Origin: Rathayibacter sp. VKM Ac-2760 | GTDB taxonomy: Bacteria; Actinomycetota; Actinomycetes; Actinomycetales; Microbacteriaceae | Length of the DNA stretch: 64,000 nt | Assembly (NCBI RefSeq): GCF_009834185.1 | Contig: NZ_CP047173.1 | Span: forward strand, 62,001 to 126,000 | Direction: 5' to 3' | In this document: piece by piece, positions 1 to 8,426 of the stretch | How positions within the stretch are numbered: the stretch's first letter is position 1 | Layout of the letters: every line of letters starts with the position of its first letter | The notes under the pieces: model-generated | What the model saw: the letters and a program-made list of their open reading frames with translations, nothing else | Database searches by the model: none | What the model was told of the DNA's origin: nothing | Translations under genes and position numbers: made by a program

Positions 1-2
1 CC

Positions 3-551
3 CGGGCGGCGGAGGACGCGGCGGAGGACGCGGTCGCCGACCGCCGGCGCAGGCTGCGAGAGCTGGCGGCGCCGCTCCTCGAGGACGTGGCGACCGGGAG
101 GGCCGCGCTCCCGCTGACGTCGGAGGCGTCGGCCGAGGCGGCGGGCGTGGCCCGAGCGGTGCGGAGCCTGCTCTCGAGCGGCCCGGACGTCGGCTGGCTC
201 GCGCTCGCGCTGGGTGCGCAGACGGCGGCAGGGCCCCGGCAGTCCGCGGAGGTGACGGTCCTGGACGGCGAGGGAGCGGCCGACGACATCCCCGACCATG
301 CGCGCACGCCCCTTCTCGAGGTGATCGGCTGCCTGAGCGCGCTGGCGGCCCGGCGTTCCGCCGCCCTCGCGGTGGTCGCGACGCGGTACGGCGACTCGGT
401 CGGCATCGTGCTCACCGCCGGACCGGGTGCGCTCCGCGAGCGGGACGCCTCGTCCGGCGCGCTGACCGAGGCGCTCGGTCGGCTCGGAGTGCCGGCCAGC
501 GAGGTCGGGGGCTTCATCGTGGTCGAAGCCGTCTGGGAGCGGTTCCGCTGA
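3..551 (+). CDS. C-terminal part of a probable sensor-kinase-like protein (5' truncated by window)
   Basis: The frame is already open at the left edge, so only the C-terminal ~182 residues are visible; a GTG at 87 could be an internal start but coding continues upstream of it. The visible part begins with a charged helix and an LRELAAPLLEDV stretch, then a small alpha/beta region ending in VVEAVWERF. I see no complete H-box or ATP-binding N/G box. The assignment as a kinase-like partner rests mainly on the response regulator gene that follows 188 bases downstream. It could equally be another regulator or sensor. The stop codon lies inside a 14-bp tandem repeat. Confidence 0.4.
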   Translation, partial: RAAEDAAEDAVADRRRRLRELAAPLLEDVATGRAALPLTSEASAEAAGVARAVRSLLSSGPDVGWLALALGAQTAAGPRQSAEVTVLDGEGAADDIPDHARTPLLEVIGCLSALAARRSAALAVVATRYGDSVGIVLTAGPGALRERDASSGALTEALGRLGVPASEVGGFIVVEAVWERFR

Positions 552-620
552 CGACGCTCCGCTGACGACGCTCCGCTGACGACGCCCCGCTGACGACGCT
601 CCGCTGACGACGCTCCGCGG
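545..620. repeat. Five tandem copies of a 14-bp repeat over a stop codon
   Basis: Five head-to-tail copies of CCGCTGACGACGCT run from 545 to 614, the third with one change (final T to C), followed by a partial sixth. The upstream gene's TGA stop (549-551) is part of the first copy. Because 14 is not a multiple of 3, successive TGA triplets fall in rotating frames, so all three frames are closed. It looks like a slippage-prone microsatellite. Confidence 0.85.
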
Positions 621-667
621 TCGGCGCGGGTTCGACCGCTCCGTTGAGACGTGATGTCGCCAACAGG

Positions 668-696
668 TGACCGTCAGTGGCGGACTGCCCTATGGT
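668..696 (+). promoter_or_regulatory. Candidate promoter for the response regulator gene
   Basis: TGACCG at 668-673 and TATGGT at 691-696 are separated by 17 bases, a spacing and -10 type expected of an actinobacterial housekeeping promoter. They stand 44 bases before the ATG at 740. This is inferred from sequence only. Confidence 0.45.
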
Positions 697-739
697 CGGC
701 GCGAGCGACCCGGACAGCGCTCGCTAGGACGGCCCGCTC

Positions 740-1366
740 ATGACCCCCTCTGGTCTCATCCGCGTCGCGATCGTCGATGATCAGCGCATGTTCCTCGACG
801 GCCTCGAGTCGTGGCTCACCGCCGCGGACCCGAAGATCCGCGTCGTGCTTAAGTCGCAGAGCTATCTCGGCTTCCTCGACGAGATCACCGGCCCCATCGA
901 CGTCGTCATCGTCGACGTCGACCTGAAGGACGACAGCACGATCGAGACCAGGGTCGCCGAGATCACGGCGCGCGGCATGCGGGTGATCGTCGTGAGCACC
1001 TTCGCCGACGCGACAGTGGTCCGGCGCGCTCTCGGAGCAGGAGCTCTGGGGTACGCCTCGAAGAGCGAGAGCGCCTCCGAGATCGGTCTCGCCATCGAGG
1101 CGGCGACCTCGGGCAGGGACTACCTCACGCCGCACGTCACCGCCCTGCTCCTCCAGGAGACCCAGATCCGCCGGCCCGCGCTCAGCGTGCAGGAGAAGCG
1201 GGTGATGAGCCTCTATGCGACGGGGCTCCCGGTGAAGAACGTGGCGTTCCAGATGGGGCTCTCGCAGGACACGGTCCGCACCTATCTCAAGCGGATCAAG
1301 GCCAAGTACGTCGAGTGCGGGATCCGCCTCGACACCAAGATCGACTTCTTCAAGCATTCGCAATAG
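740..1366 (+). CDS. Response regulator with LuxR/NarL-type DNA-binding domain
   Basis: This is a 208-residue two-domain response regulator. The N-terminal receiver domain has the acidic pair in IVDDQ and the phospho-acceptor Asp59 in VVIVDVDL. The C-terminal segment (about 148-208) is a LuxR-like helix-turn-helix with SVQEKRVMSLYATG and LSQDTVRTYLKRIK. It lacks the usual long linker and ends with an unusual basic and aromatic tail. The preceding open frame may be its sensor. It lies 132 bases upstream of the large VWA/tubulin/Ter gene train in the same orientation, so it is a candidate regulator of that train, though nothing in the sequence proves it. Confidence 0.85.
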   Translation: MTPSGLIRVAIVDDQRMFLDGLESWLTAADPKIRVVLKSQSYLGFLDEITGPIDVVIVDVDLKDDSTIETRVAEITARGMRVIVVSTFADATVVRRALGAGALGYASKSESASEIGLAIEAATSGRDYLTPHVTALLLQETQIRRPALSVQEKRVMSLYATGLPVKNVAFQMGLSQDTVRTYLKRIKAKYVECGIRLDTKIDFFKHSQ

Positions 1367-1380
1367 CGCGGCGGGTGGAA

Positions 1381-1404
1381 CGTGTCACTGGTTGATGTGA
1401 CACG
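1381..1404. promoter_or_regulatory. Inverted repeat between regulator gene and gene train
   Basis: CGTGTCAC (1381-1388) and GTGACACG (1397-1404) form a perfect 8-bp inverted repeat with an 8-base centre, 14 bases after the regulator's stop. It could be a weak transcript-end hairpin or an operator for the downstream train; a related GTGACGTGAC word follows at about 1426. No T-tract follows, which slightly favours an operator. Confidence 0.4.
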
Positions 1405-1498
1405 CCGCTCCTGTCCCCGATCCGTGTGACGTGACCGCGATCGCTCCCGTTGCCATCCTGACTCGCACTGCCGCACAGCGCGGAGGACGGGGGCACGG

Positions 1499-2032
1499 AT
1501 GAGCGATCCGACGAGCGGGTGGGACTTCAGCCGCTACAGCGGCACGGGTTCCGGCGCGACAGCGCCCACGGGGACGCCGGCACCCGGCGCGGCCGCCCCC
1601 GACGGGGCGGGCGCCTTCGGCGGCTCGGCCTTGACCGGAGGGTTCGGCGAGTCCTCGACCGTGTCCGGCTCCGCCGGCGGATTCGGCGGCGCCGTCGACA
1701 CGGCGAGCGCGTCGGTGGCGACGTCCGCCCGCAGTCCTCTCGGGTGGCTGATCGGCGGAGTCGTCGTCGCCGTGCTCGCGGGTGCCGCCGCGCTGCTCCT
1801 CGGCGAGGAGCCCGTCCCGGCCTTCGTCGCCTGGGCTCTCGCCGGCCCCGTCGCCATCGGCCTCTTCGCGGTGTACCTGCTGCTCGACACCCGGCGCCGG
1901 ACGCAGCTGATGTACTCGCCGCCCACGTGGGCGCCGTGGCTGTACCGAGGGGGGCTGGTCGTCGTGCTGCTCGCCGTGATCGCCTGCGCCGCGCGGATCG
2001 CCCTGTGGGCGGGGCGGGTGCTGCAGCCGTGA
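1499..2032 (+). CDS. Small membrane protein with FG-rich N-terminus
   Basis: The 177-residue protein has a disordered Gly/Ala/Thr/Pro N-terminal half carrying FG dipeptides (GAFGG, GGFGE, GGFGG, residues 39-64). Three predicted membrane helices follow at about 81-101, 108-129 and 149-170, with a basic RRR stretch between the second and third. I recognise no named family. It is the first gene of the VWA/tubulin train, its stop overlaps the next GTG start (GTGA), and similar FG-rich tails recur in the next gene and in the last gene of the train. A membrane-anchoring or recruiting role for the complex is inference. The ATG at 1499 is preceded by the purine-rich GCGGAGGACGGGGG. Confidence 0.8.
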   Translation: MSDPTSGWDFSRYSGTGSGATAPTGTPAPGAAAPDGAGAFGGSALTGGFGESSTVSGSAGGFGGAVDTASASVATSARSPLGWLIGGVVVAVLAGAAALLLGEEPVPAFVAWALAGPVAIGLFAVYLLLDTRRRTQLMYSPPTWAPWLYRGGLVVVLLAVIACAARIALWAGRVLQP

Positions 2033-4821
2033 GCGCCCGCGGACTGCGGATCCTCGCCGCGATCGCGCTCTGCGCGCCGCTGGTCGCCGCCGCGGTGGGC
2101 CAGGCGCCGGCGGCTCGGGCCGCCGAGTCCGATCCCGCGCTGGGCTCGTTCGGAGCCTGCATCGCGGGGGGCGGGGCGGCGGACGTGCTCCTGCTCGTCG
2201 ACGAGTCCAGCAGCCTGACGTCGAGCGACGCGGCACTGGGCCGGGTGACGTCCGCGACCTACTTCGTCGACCAGCTCGCCGACTTCGCAACGGAGGCCGG
2301 CACTCCCGTCGACGTGCAGCTGAGCGTGTTCGGCGACTCCTACTCGACCCTGCTCCCGTGGACGCCGCTCGGCGCGGACTCCGTGGCCGGAGTCCGCGGG
2401 AGCATCGCGGCGCTGGCGGAGCGGGTCGACGGCTTCGACACGGACTACTGGACCGCCCTGGACGGAGCGCGGACGGATCTCGCGGCGCGGGCCGCGGGGC
2501 GCACGGGGACGGCCAGCTGCCAGGCGATCGTCTGGTTCACCGACGGGAAGCTCGACTTCTTCCCGCGGGAGACATCCGCCGAGCGCGACGCCTACGGCAC
2601 GGAGAAGCGCTTCGCCCCCGGCGTCGAGCTGACCAGCGCCGGCGCCGCGGCCGACGTGAGGAGCGCCGCCGCCGCCGACCTCTGCCGGGGCGGCGGCCTC
2701 GCGGACCAGCTCCGGTCGTCGGGGATCACCGTCTTCGGAGTCGGCCTCACCGGTCCCGGCTCGACGGACGCCGACTTCGACTTCCTCCGCTCGGTGACCA
2801 CCGGGACCGATCTCGCCGGCACGCGCTGCGGCGACATCACCGAGCCCGTTCCCGGCTCGTTCGGGCTCGCGTCCGACATCGACGGCCTGCTCTTCGCCTT
2901 CGACGCGATCTCGACCCCGGGAGGGGCGCCTCTCTCGCAGGAGGCGGGCATCTGCCAGGTCGTCGCCTGCGCCGATGAGGCGCACAACTTCGTCCTCGAC
3001 GCCTCGACGCCGCGCGTGAAGATCCTGGGCTCGGCCGACGCCTCGGGACTCGCGGCGAGCATGAGCCTGCCGGGCGGCGCCCGAGTCGACCTCGCTCGCG
3101 ACGGCGACGGGGGTCCGAGCGCCCCCGTCGTCCTCGACGCGAGCGGCACCTCGATCGACTACGAGTGGATCACCGACAAGACGGTGTCGATCACCGTCGA
3201 CCGAGCGTCCGCGGACGACGCGGCCTGGGTGGGGCAGTGGGCCTTCACCTTCACCGATCCGCAGGGGGCGTCCGCCGACCGGCGCTCGAAGACGAACCTG
3301 CACATCAGCGGCGACCTCGTGCCGGCCTGGTCGAACGGCGCCGGAGTGGTCCTGCACACGGGCGAGGACGTCGAGGGTGCCGTCTTCGCTCTGACGGGCC
3401 GAGGCGGAGCCGCCGTGGATCCCTCCTCGATCCTGGGGACGCTGCGGTACACCGTGTCGCTGCAGGATGCCGAGGGTGCTGTCACCACCGTCCTCGACAC
3501 CGAGGACAAGGCCGCGATCGGGCAGCCGGTCGCGCTGCCCCTGACCGATGCGGCGGTGGGGCTGGGGCTGCTCACCCTCCGCCTGGAGGTGACCACCGCG
3601 TCCGCGACCTCGCCGGCGGGCGAGGTCGTCCCGGGGACCGCGCTCGACCCGGCCGTCGTGGCTCAGCGCATCTCCGTCGGGGCTCCCGCCGCCTACCCGA
3701 CCGCCGGAGAGCGGATCGACTTCGGCCGGATCGAGGGCGCGGCGGACGCGACCTCGGCCCTCGCGCTGAGCGGGGACGGCTGCGCCTGGCTCGCACCGGG
3801 GTCAGCGGCGGTCGTCGCCTCGCCCGAGGGTCTCGGAGCGGTCCGCGTGGAGTCGGCCGCCGCGTCGCCGGACTCGTGCGTCGAGCCGGGCGACTCCGGT
3901 CTGCCGGTGCGCCTCAGCACGGAGGAGGGCGGCAACGGCGCCATCAACGGCACCGTCACGGTGATGCTCGCGTCCTCCGACGGCGGCGGCCCGCCGCTCG
4001 AGGTCGAGGTGCCGTTCACCGCCGGCCTCGAGCTGCCGCTGGACGTCGGGACGGCCTGGGCGGTCTTCGCCGTCACCCTCCTGATCGGCATCGCCGTGCC
4101 GGTCGGAGTGCTCTACCTCGCGAAGCGGCTGGTCTCGGTCATCCCGGCGCGACCGCTCGTCGCGGCGACGATCCCGGTGGAGGTCTCCGGCGGCGGTGTG
4201 CTGCGGGCCGGCAGCCGGTTCGCGATCGGCCCGGAGGATCTGCGGCACCTGGTGCCGCTGGGATCGCGCGGCTCCCGTCGGGCCGCGGTGGGCGAGACGG
4301 AGCTGAGGGCCCGCACCGGTGCGGCGCCCACCGAGGCCGGCTTCGTCAGCGTGGAGCGCGAGGGGTGGTCGAGCGCCTCGGGGGCGTCGCCGTCCACGTC
4401 CGCGAAGGGCACGACGGCGCGGCTCCCGCTCGCCGTGCACAACAACTGGGTGGTCCTCCACCAGCCGGGACGGCCGGCGAGCTCGGCCGAGGTCCTCCTG
4501 CTCATCGGCGGGACGTCGACTCCCGCGCAGCGCACCGCTCTCGCGGACGACGTGAACTCGCGGCTCCCGGAGGTCCTCTCGCGGCTGATCGCGGCCGAGC
4601 CGGACTCCGCGGAGCCGGCGCCCGAGGAGACGGCCTCGGGGTTCGGCGCGGGGGGATCCGCTGCCGAGACCGGCGGCTTCGGCGGCTTCGGCGGCGGCTT
4701 CGGCGCCGGATCGACGACGCTCGCCTCCCCTCCGGCCGCGCCCGTGCGATCGCAGCCCGAGCCGTCCGCCGAGGACACCCCGCGGCCGTCTCCCGACGCG
4801 AACCCCTGGGGGACCGTCTGA
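2029..4821 (+). CDS. Secreted/membrane-anchored VWA-domain protein
   Basis: The 930-residue protein starts with a signal peptide (about 1-34, ending ARAAES). A von Willebrand factor A domain follows with a complete metal-site motif D58-E-S60-S-S62 and the later TDG loop. Long beta-rich extracellular domains come next, then a single membrane helix near residues 675-700. The ~230-residue cytoplasmic tail ends in an FG-rich low-complexity stretch (GFGAGG, GGFGGFGGGFG, around 870-895) and a Pro-rich end. The GTG start overlaps the previous stop codon. VWA domains bind partners through a divalent metal; here the protein probably displays an adhesion or sensing domain outside and a recruiting tail inside. 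The partner is not evident. Confidence 0.85.
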   Translation: MSARGLRILAAIALCAPLVAAAVGQAPAARAAESDPALGSFGACIAGGGAADVLLLVDESSSLTSSDAALGRVTSATYFVDQLADFATEAGTPVDVQLSVFGDSYSTLLPWTPLGADSVAGVRGSIAALAERVDGFDTDYWTALDGARTDLAARAAGRTGTASCQAIVWFTDGKLDFFPRETSAERDAYGTEKRFAPGVELTSAGAAADVRSAAAADLCRGGGLADQLRSSGITVFGVGLTGPGSTDADFDFLRSVTTGTDLAGTRCGDITEPVPGSFGLASDIDGLLFAFDAISTPGGAPLSQEAGICQVVACADEAHNFVLDASTPRVKILGSADASGLAASMSLPGGARVDLARDGDGGPSAPVVLDASGTSIDYEWITDKTVSITVDRASADDAAWVGQWAFTFTDPQGASADRRSKTNLHISGDLVPAWSNGAGVVLHTGEDVEGAVFALTGRGGAAVDPSSILGTLRYTVSLQDAEGAVTTVLDTEDKAAIGQPVALPLTDAAVGLGLLTLRLEVTTASATSPAGEVVPGTALDPAVVAQRISVGAPAAYPTAGERIDFGRIEGAADATSALALSGDGCAWLAPGSAAVVASPEGLGAVRVESAAASPDSCVEPGDSGLPVRLSTEEGGNGAINGTVTVMLASSDGGGPPLEVEVPFTAGLELPLDVGTAWAVFAVTLLIGIAVPVGVLYLAKRLVSVIPARPLVAATIPVEVSGGGVLRAGSRFAIGPEDLRHLVPLGSRGSRRAAVGETELRARTGAAPTEAGFVSVEREGWSSASGASPSTSAKGTTARLPLAVHNNWVVLHQPGRPASSAEVLLLIGGTSTPAQRTALADDVNSRLPEVLSRLIAAEPDSAEPAPEETASGFGAGGSAAETGGFGGFGGGFGAGSTTLASPPAAPVRSQPEPSAEDTPRPSPDANPWGTV

Positions 4822-4865
4822 TGCCCTCCTCCGCCCCACTCGACCGCACTCCGAAAGAGGTCTGA
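4821..4865 (+). other. 14-codon mini-ORF coupling the VWA and tubulin-like genes
   Basis: ATG at 4821 overlaps the stop of the VWA gene (TGATG). It opens a 14-codon frame (MPSSAPLDRTPKEV) whose TGA ends three bases before the ATG of the tubulin-like gene. The frame contains the next gene's purine-rich ribosome-binding sequence GAAAGAGG. It may carry ribosomes across the gap; a functional peptide is unlikely. Confidence 0.35.
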
Positions 4866-4868
4866 TCC

Positions 4869-7800
4869 ATGCAGAAGTTCCTGGTCGTCGGTTGCGGCGG
4901 CTCCGGGGGTTCGACCCTCGCCTACATGATGGATCAGCTGCACTCGGAGCTGGCTCCCCTCGGGATCGACCGGATCCCCGCCGGCTGGCAGTTCGTGCAC
5001 ATCGACGTCCCCAACGCGCCCGACACCCGGATCAACGGGATCGGCAACGTGCGCGATCAGGGCGGCAGCTACATCGGCACCGCCCCGTCGACCGGCAGCT
5101 ACACCGTCCTGGACAACGCTCTGAGCACGCGCCTGCGGCAGGGCGGTGCGCTCGGCGAGTTCGGCACCTGGGCGCCGCGCGATCCGGCGGACATCACCGT
5201 GCCGATCGGCAACGGAGCCGGGCAGATGCGCGCCGTCGGGCGGGCGATCACCCTGCAGCGCGCCTCCGACGTCTTCGAGGGGCTCTCCCGCGCCTTCCAG
5301 AGCATCAACACCGTCGAGGCGAACACGGAGATGAGCCGCGTCTCGCGGATCCTGCCCGGCGCCGGCGCGTTCGATCCGGCGTCGAGGCCGGTCGTCCTCG
5401 TCGTCTCCTCGATGGCCGGCGGGGCGGGCGCGAGCATGGCGCTCGACGTCTGCCGCCTCCTCACCCTCGTGCAGGGGGTCGACCCCGGGCTCGTCGGCGT
5501 CTTCATGGTGACCCCGGACGTGTTCGATGGACTGCCCGCGTCCGCGCGGGGCGGAGTCCGGCCCAACGCGCTGGCCATGCTGGGCGAGATCGTCGCGACC
5601 CAGACCGCGGCGGCGGAGGACCACGACGTGGCGATCCTCAGTGCTCTGGGGCAGAAGGTCAACCGCACGAGCGCGGCGCCCTTCGCCCGCGTGTTCCCGG
5701 TCGGCCGCTTCGTCGGCGCCGAGAAGACGCAGTTCGGCGACGGCTCGCAGTCGGCGGTGTACCGGGGCCTGGGCCGCGGGCTCGCCGCCCTGATCTCGAG
5801 CGGGAAGGCCTCGGGCGACTTCGTCGAGTTCGACATCGTGAACGTCGCCGATCCGACGCCCGCCGACCTCGACTTCCTCGGCTGGGGCGAGAGCGCGAAC
5901 TCCATCCCCTGGGGCGCCTTCGGCTACGCGAGCCTCTCGATGGGGCGCGACCGCTACCGGCACTACTCGGCGCAGCGCCTGGCCCGGACCGCGGCGGACC
6001 GCCTGCGCGAGGGGCACCTGCAGCCGGGCAGCGTCGCCTCCAGCGTCGATCAGCTCCGCGCTCTCGCCGACTCGCAGTGGACCCGCGTCGCGAGCGGGAT
6101 GGGGCTGCCGTACTCGGACGCGCCGGGCCCGCTCTCGACCGAGCAGGTGGTCGGCTGGTTCACCGGCACGGCCTTCGCCCGCACCGACGCCGACGGCGCG
6201 GCGCGGCGGATCCTCGACGAGCAGTTCGTCCCCTACGTGCCGCCGCCCGCGACCACCGTCGCGCTGTGGCTGCCGACGCTGCGCCAGTTCCTCGCCGAGA
6301 GGCGGGCCGTGCTCGTCAGCGCCGCGTCGGAGGCGGCGTACCGCTGGGGGTTCCAGTGGAGCGACCAGCTGCACGAGCGGATCCTCGCCCAGGTCGCCGA
6401 GGCGATCGAGCTCTTCGGCCTGCCCTACGCCCGCGAGATCCTCGACCGCGTGGAGCGGCTCGTCCAGGATCAGCTGCTGACGCACCTGCAGACGATGGCG
6501 GGCTTCCAGAGCGGCGACCTCGGTCAGGTGCCCGAGGCGTTCGCGACGCAGCTCGCCTCGATGCGCGGCACCATCGCGAACGGGTCGGGCGTGGTCGATC
6601 GACTGGTGGACCTCTTCCGGGGGCAGACCACGAACACGGTCTACGCGCGGAGCGCGGACGTCGCGCGCACCATCCTGCAGGCGCTCGTCACGGACGTCCT
6701 CGCGCCGCTGCGCCTCGCGCTGACCGAGGGCATCCAGGTCCTCGAGAACGCGGTGCACGCGGCGCCGACCGCGGTCGGGCTCGCGAACGTGGCGACCACC
6801 GACTACACGGCGTGGCCGTCCGAGGAGGACCGGTTCGTCCCGGCGCGCTTCGACGTCGCCGACAACGACATCCTGCTCACCCCCTCCGCCGGCTTCGATC
6901 AGCAGTACGAGGGCGACCTGCGGGCCGCCGTGGCCGAGGGGACGACGGCCGTCATGTTCTCGGACGCGCGGGTGCTCGGCGCCCGCGCGGTCATCAGCGG
7001 TCTCTGGCCGGTGGCCAGCGGTGCTGAGGCGCCCGGCGGGCTGGTCGAGCGGCTCGCCCAGTGGCGGCCGGGGCTGTTCAACCGCGACCCGATGAGCGGT
7101 GCGCCGCTCACGCCGTCGCAGGGGCGCTACCGGTTCACCGTCGCGCCGGCCGAGCTCGTCGAGCGCGCGCTGGCCTTCGTCCGGCGGCCGGGCGAGTCCT
7201 TCGAGATGTTCTGCGCCCTCTCCCTCCGCGACTTCGCCGAGGGCAAGGACCTCCCGCCGTCGGGTCTCCCCGGCCGCCACGCCGACCTGGTCGCCAAGTT
7301 CGGCGAGGCGCTCTCCCGCGCCCTGCCCCTGATCAGCATCGACTCGGACGCGGTCAACGCGGTCCACGGCACCCCGACCCAGTACCGCTACAAGTTCTCG
7401 GGAGTGCCGTTCAAGGACTCGCCGGTCGTCGCGGCGCTCGAGCAGGTCATCGCCTCGCGCCAGAACATGGCCGACGAGGTGGCGCAGATCTTCGGGCGGT
7501 CGATCAACGCGGAGAGCACGCTGACGCGGATCGACATCTTCGGCTCCTACCGGAACTACGCACCCCTCGTCTTCGACTCCCTCCTCGTGCCCGTCGCGAA
7601 GCAGTGGGCGGGCACCTCGCAGCAGGGACGACTCGCGTTCTGGGCGAACCGGCGCAGCCGCCCGCTGCCGGCCTCGCTGCCGATGGGCGACCGCGAGCGC
7701 CGCGCGATGATCGCCGGCTGGTACATCGGCCAGATGACGGGCCAGATCCGCATCCCGGACGCGCCGTACGACACGCCGGTCGAGATCTGGGACCCGGAGG

Positions 7801-8426
7801 ACGGGCGCTGGTTGGCCTTCCCGCACCCGCTGCTCACGCCGCCCTCGGAGTTCCTCGGCCGCCTGATCGACTGGCTGCCCGCCGTGCTGGAGTCGTACCT
7901 CCTGGCGATCTCGCAGGCGCTCGACGCGCCGGTGATGTCGTCGCTGCGGCCGTACCGCCAGCTGCGCCGGCTCTCGGACGCCAACCCCGGCGGCCCCGCG
8001 CGCGGCCTGATCGAGCGGTCCTCCGAGCGCGAGCTCGCCACCTGGCTCGCGACGGGGAGCACGCAGAGCGGCATGCCGTCGCGGATCGTCGGGGAGACCC
8101 TCGACGCCCGCTACGCGAACGCGCTGGCCTGGCTGGAGTCGATCCACACCTTCACCTCGACCGGCTTCGCGCCGGGCGCCCCCGGCGTCGCGGCCGGACC
8201 GTACGCGACCATCACCACCCGGCGGACCGCCTCGAGCACGCCGATCTTCCGCGACCTGGCGCCGGACATCATCCTCGCCACGGAGGAGCTGCGGCAGACG
8301 CTCGACGCGGCCCGGACCCTGGCGGCCCGCCCGGCCGCCGCGGTGGGCACGGCCCGCGCCGACAGCGGCTTCGCCCCCGCCGGCGCCCTGACGGCGGTCC
8401 CCGAGCCCGAGTTCGGAGCCTTCTGA
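4869..8426 (+). CDS. Tubulin-like GTPase-fold protein (Tubulin_2 type)
   Basis: The 1185-residue protein begins with a nucleotide-binding-like glycine loop (G8-C-G-G-S-G-G-S15). It carries AGGAGAS (183-189) where tubulin/FtsZ proteins have their GGGTGSG signature, preceded by a hydrophobic strand (VVLVVSS). This matches the large tubulin-like proteins of actinobacterial operons, which are far longer than FtsZ. The C-terminal two thirds is alpha-helical without a family I can name. It sits between a membrane VWA protein and other members of a GTPase/GAP1 set, so it may polymerise or act as a nucleotide switch at the membrane. Loss of strict GGGTGSG leaves GTP hydrolysis uncertain. Confidence 0.8.
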   Translation: MQKFLVVGCGGSGGSTLAYMMDQLHSELAPLGIDRIPAGWQFVHIDVPNAPDTRINGIGNVRDQGGSYIGTAPSTGSYTVLDNALSTRLRQGGALGEFGTWAPRDPADITVPIGNGAGQMRAVGRAITLQRASDVFEGLSRAFQSINTVEANTEMSRVSRILPGAGAFDPASRPVVLVVSSMAGGAGASMALDVCRLLTLVQGVDPGLVGVFMVTPDVFDGLPASARGGVRPNALAMLGEIVATQTAAAEDHDVAILSALGQKVNRTSAAPFARVFPVGRFVGAEKTQFGDGSQSAVYRGLGRGLAALISSGKASGDFVEFDIVNVADPTPADLDFLGWGESANSIPWGAFGYASLSMGRDRYRHYSAQRLARTAADRLREGHLQPGSVASSVDQLRALADSQWTRVASGMGLPYSDAPGPLSTEQVVGWFTGTAFARTDADGAARRILDEQFVPYVPPPATTVALWLPTLRQFLAERRAVLVSAASEAAYRWGFQWSDQLHERILAQVAEAIELFGLPYAREILDRVERLVQDQLLTHLQTMAGFQSGDLGQVPEAFATQLASMRGTIANGSGVVDRLVDLFRGQTTNTVYARSADVARTILQALVTDVLAPLRLALTEGIQVLENAVHAAPTAVGLANVATTDYTAWPSEEDRFVPARFDVADNDILLTPSAGFDQQYEGDLRAAVAEGTTAVMFSDARVLGARAVISGLWPVASGAEAPGGLVERLAQWRPGLFNRDPMSGAPLTPSQGRYRFTVAPAELVERALAFVRRPGESFEMFCALSLRDFAEGKDLPPSGLPGRHADLVAKFGEALSRALPLISIDSDAVNAVHGTPTQYRYKFSGVPFKDSPVVAALEQVIASRQNMADEVAQIFGRSINAESTLTRIDIFGSYRNYAPLVFDSLLVPVAKQWAGTSQQGRLAFWANRRSRPLPASLPMGDRERRAMIAGWYIGQMTGQIRIPDAPYDTPVEIWDPEDGRWLAFPHPLLTPPSEFLGRLIDWLPAVLESYLLAISQALDAPVMSSLRPYRQLRRLSDANPGGPARGLIERSSERELATWLATGSTQSGMPSRIVGETLDARYANALAWLESIHTFTSTGFAPGAPGVAAGPYATITTRRTASSTPIFRDLAPDIILATEELRQTLDAARTLAARPAAAVGTARADSGFAPAGALTAVPEPEFGAF

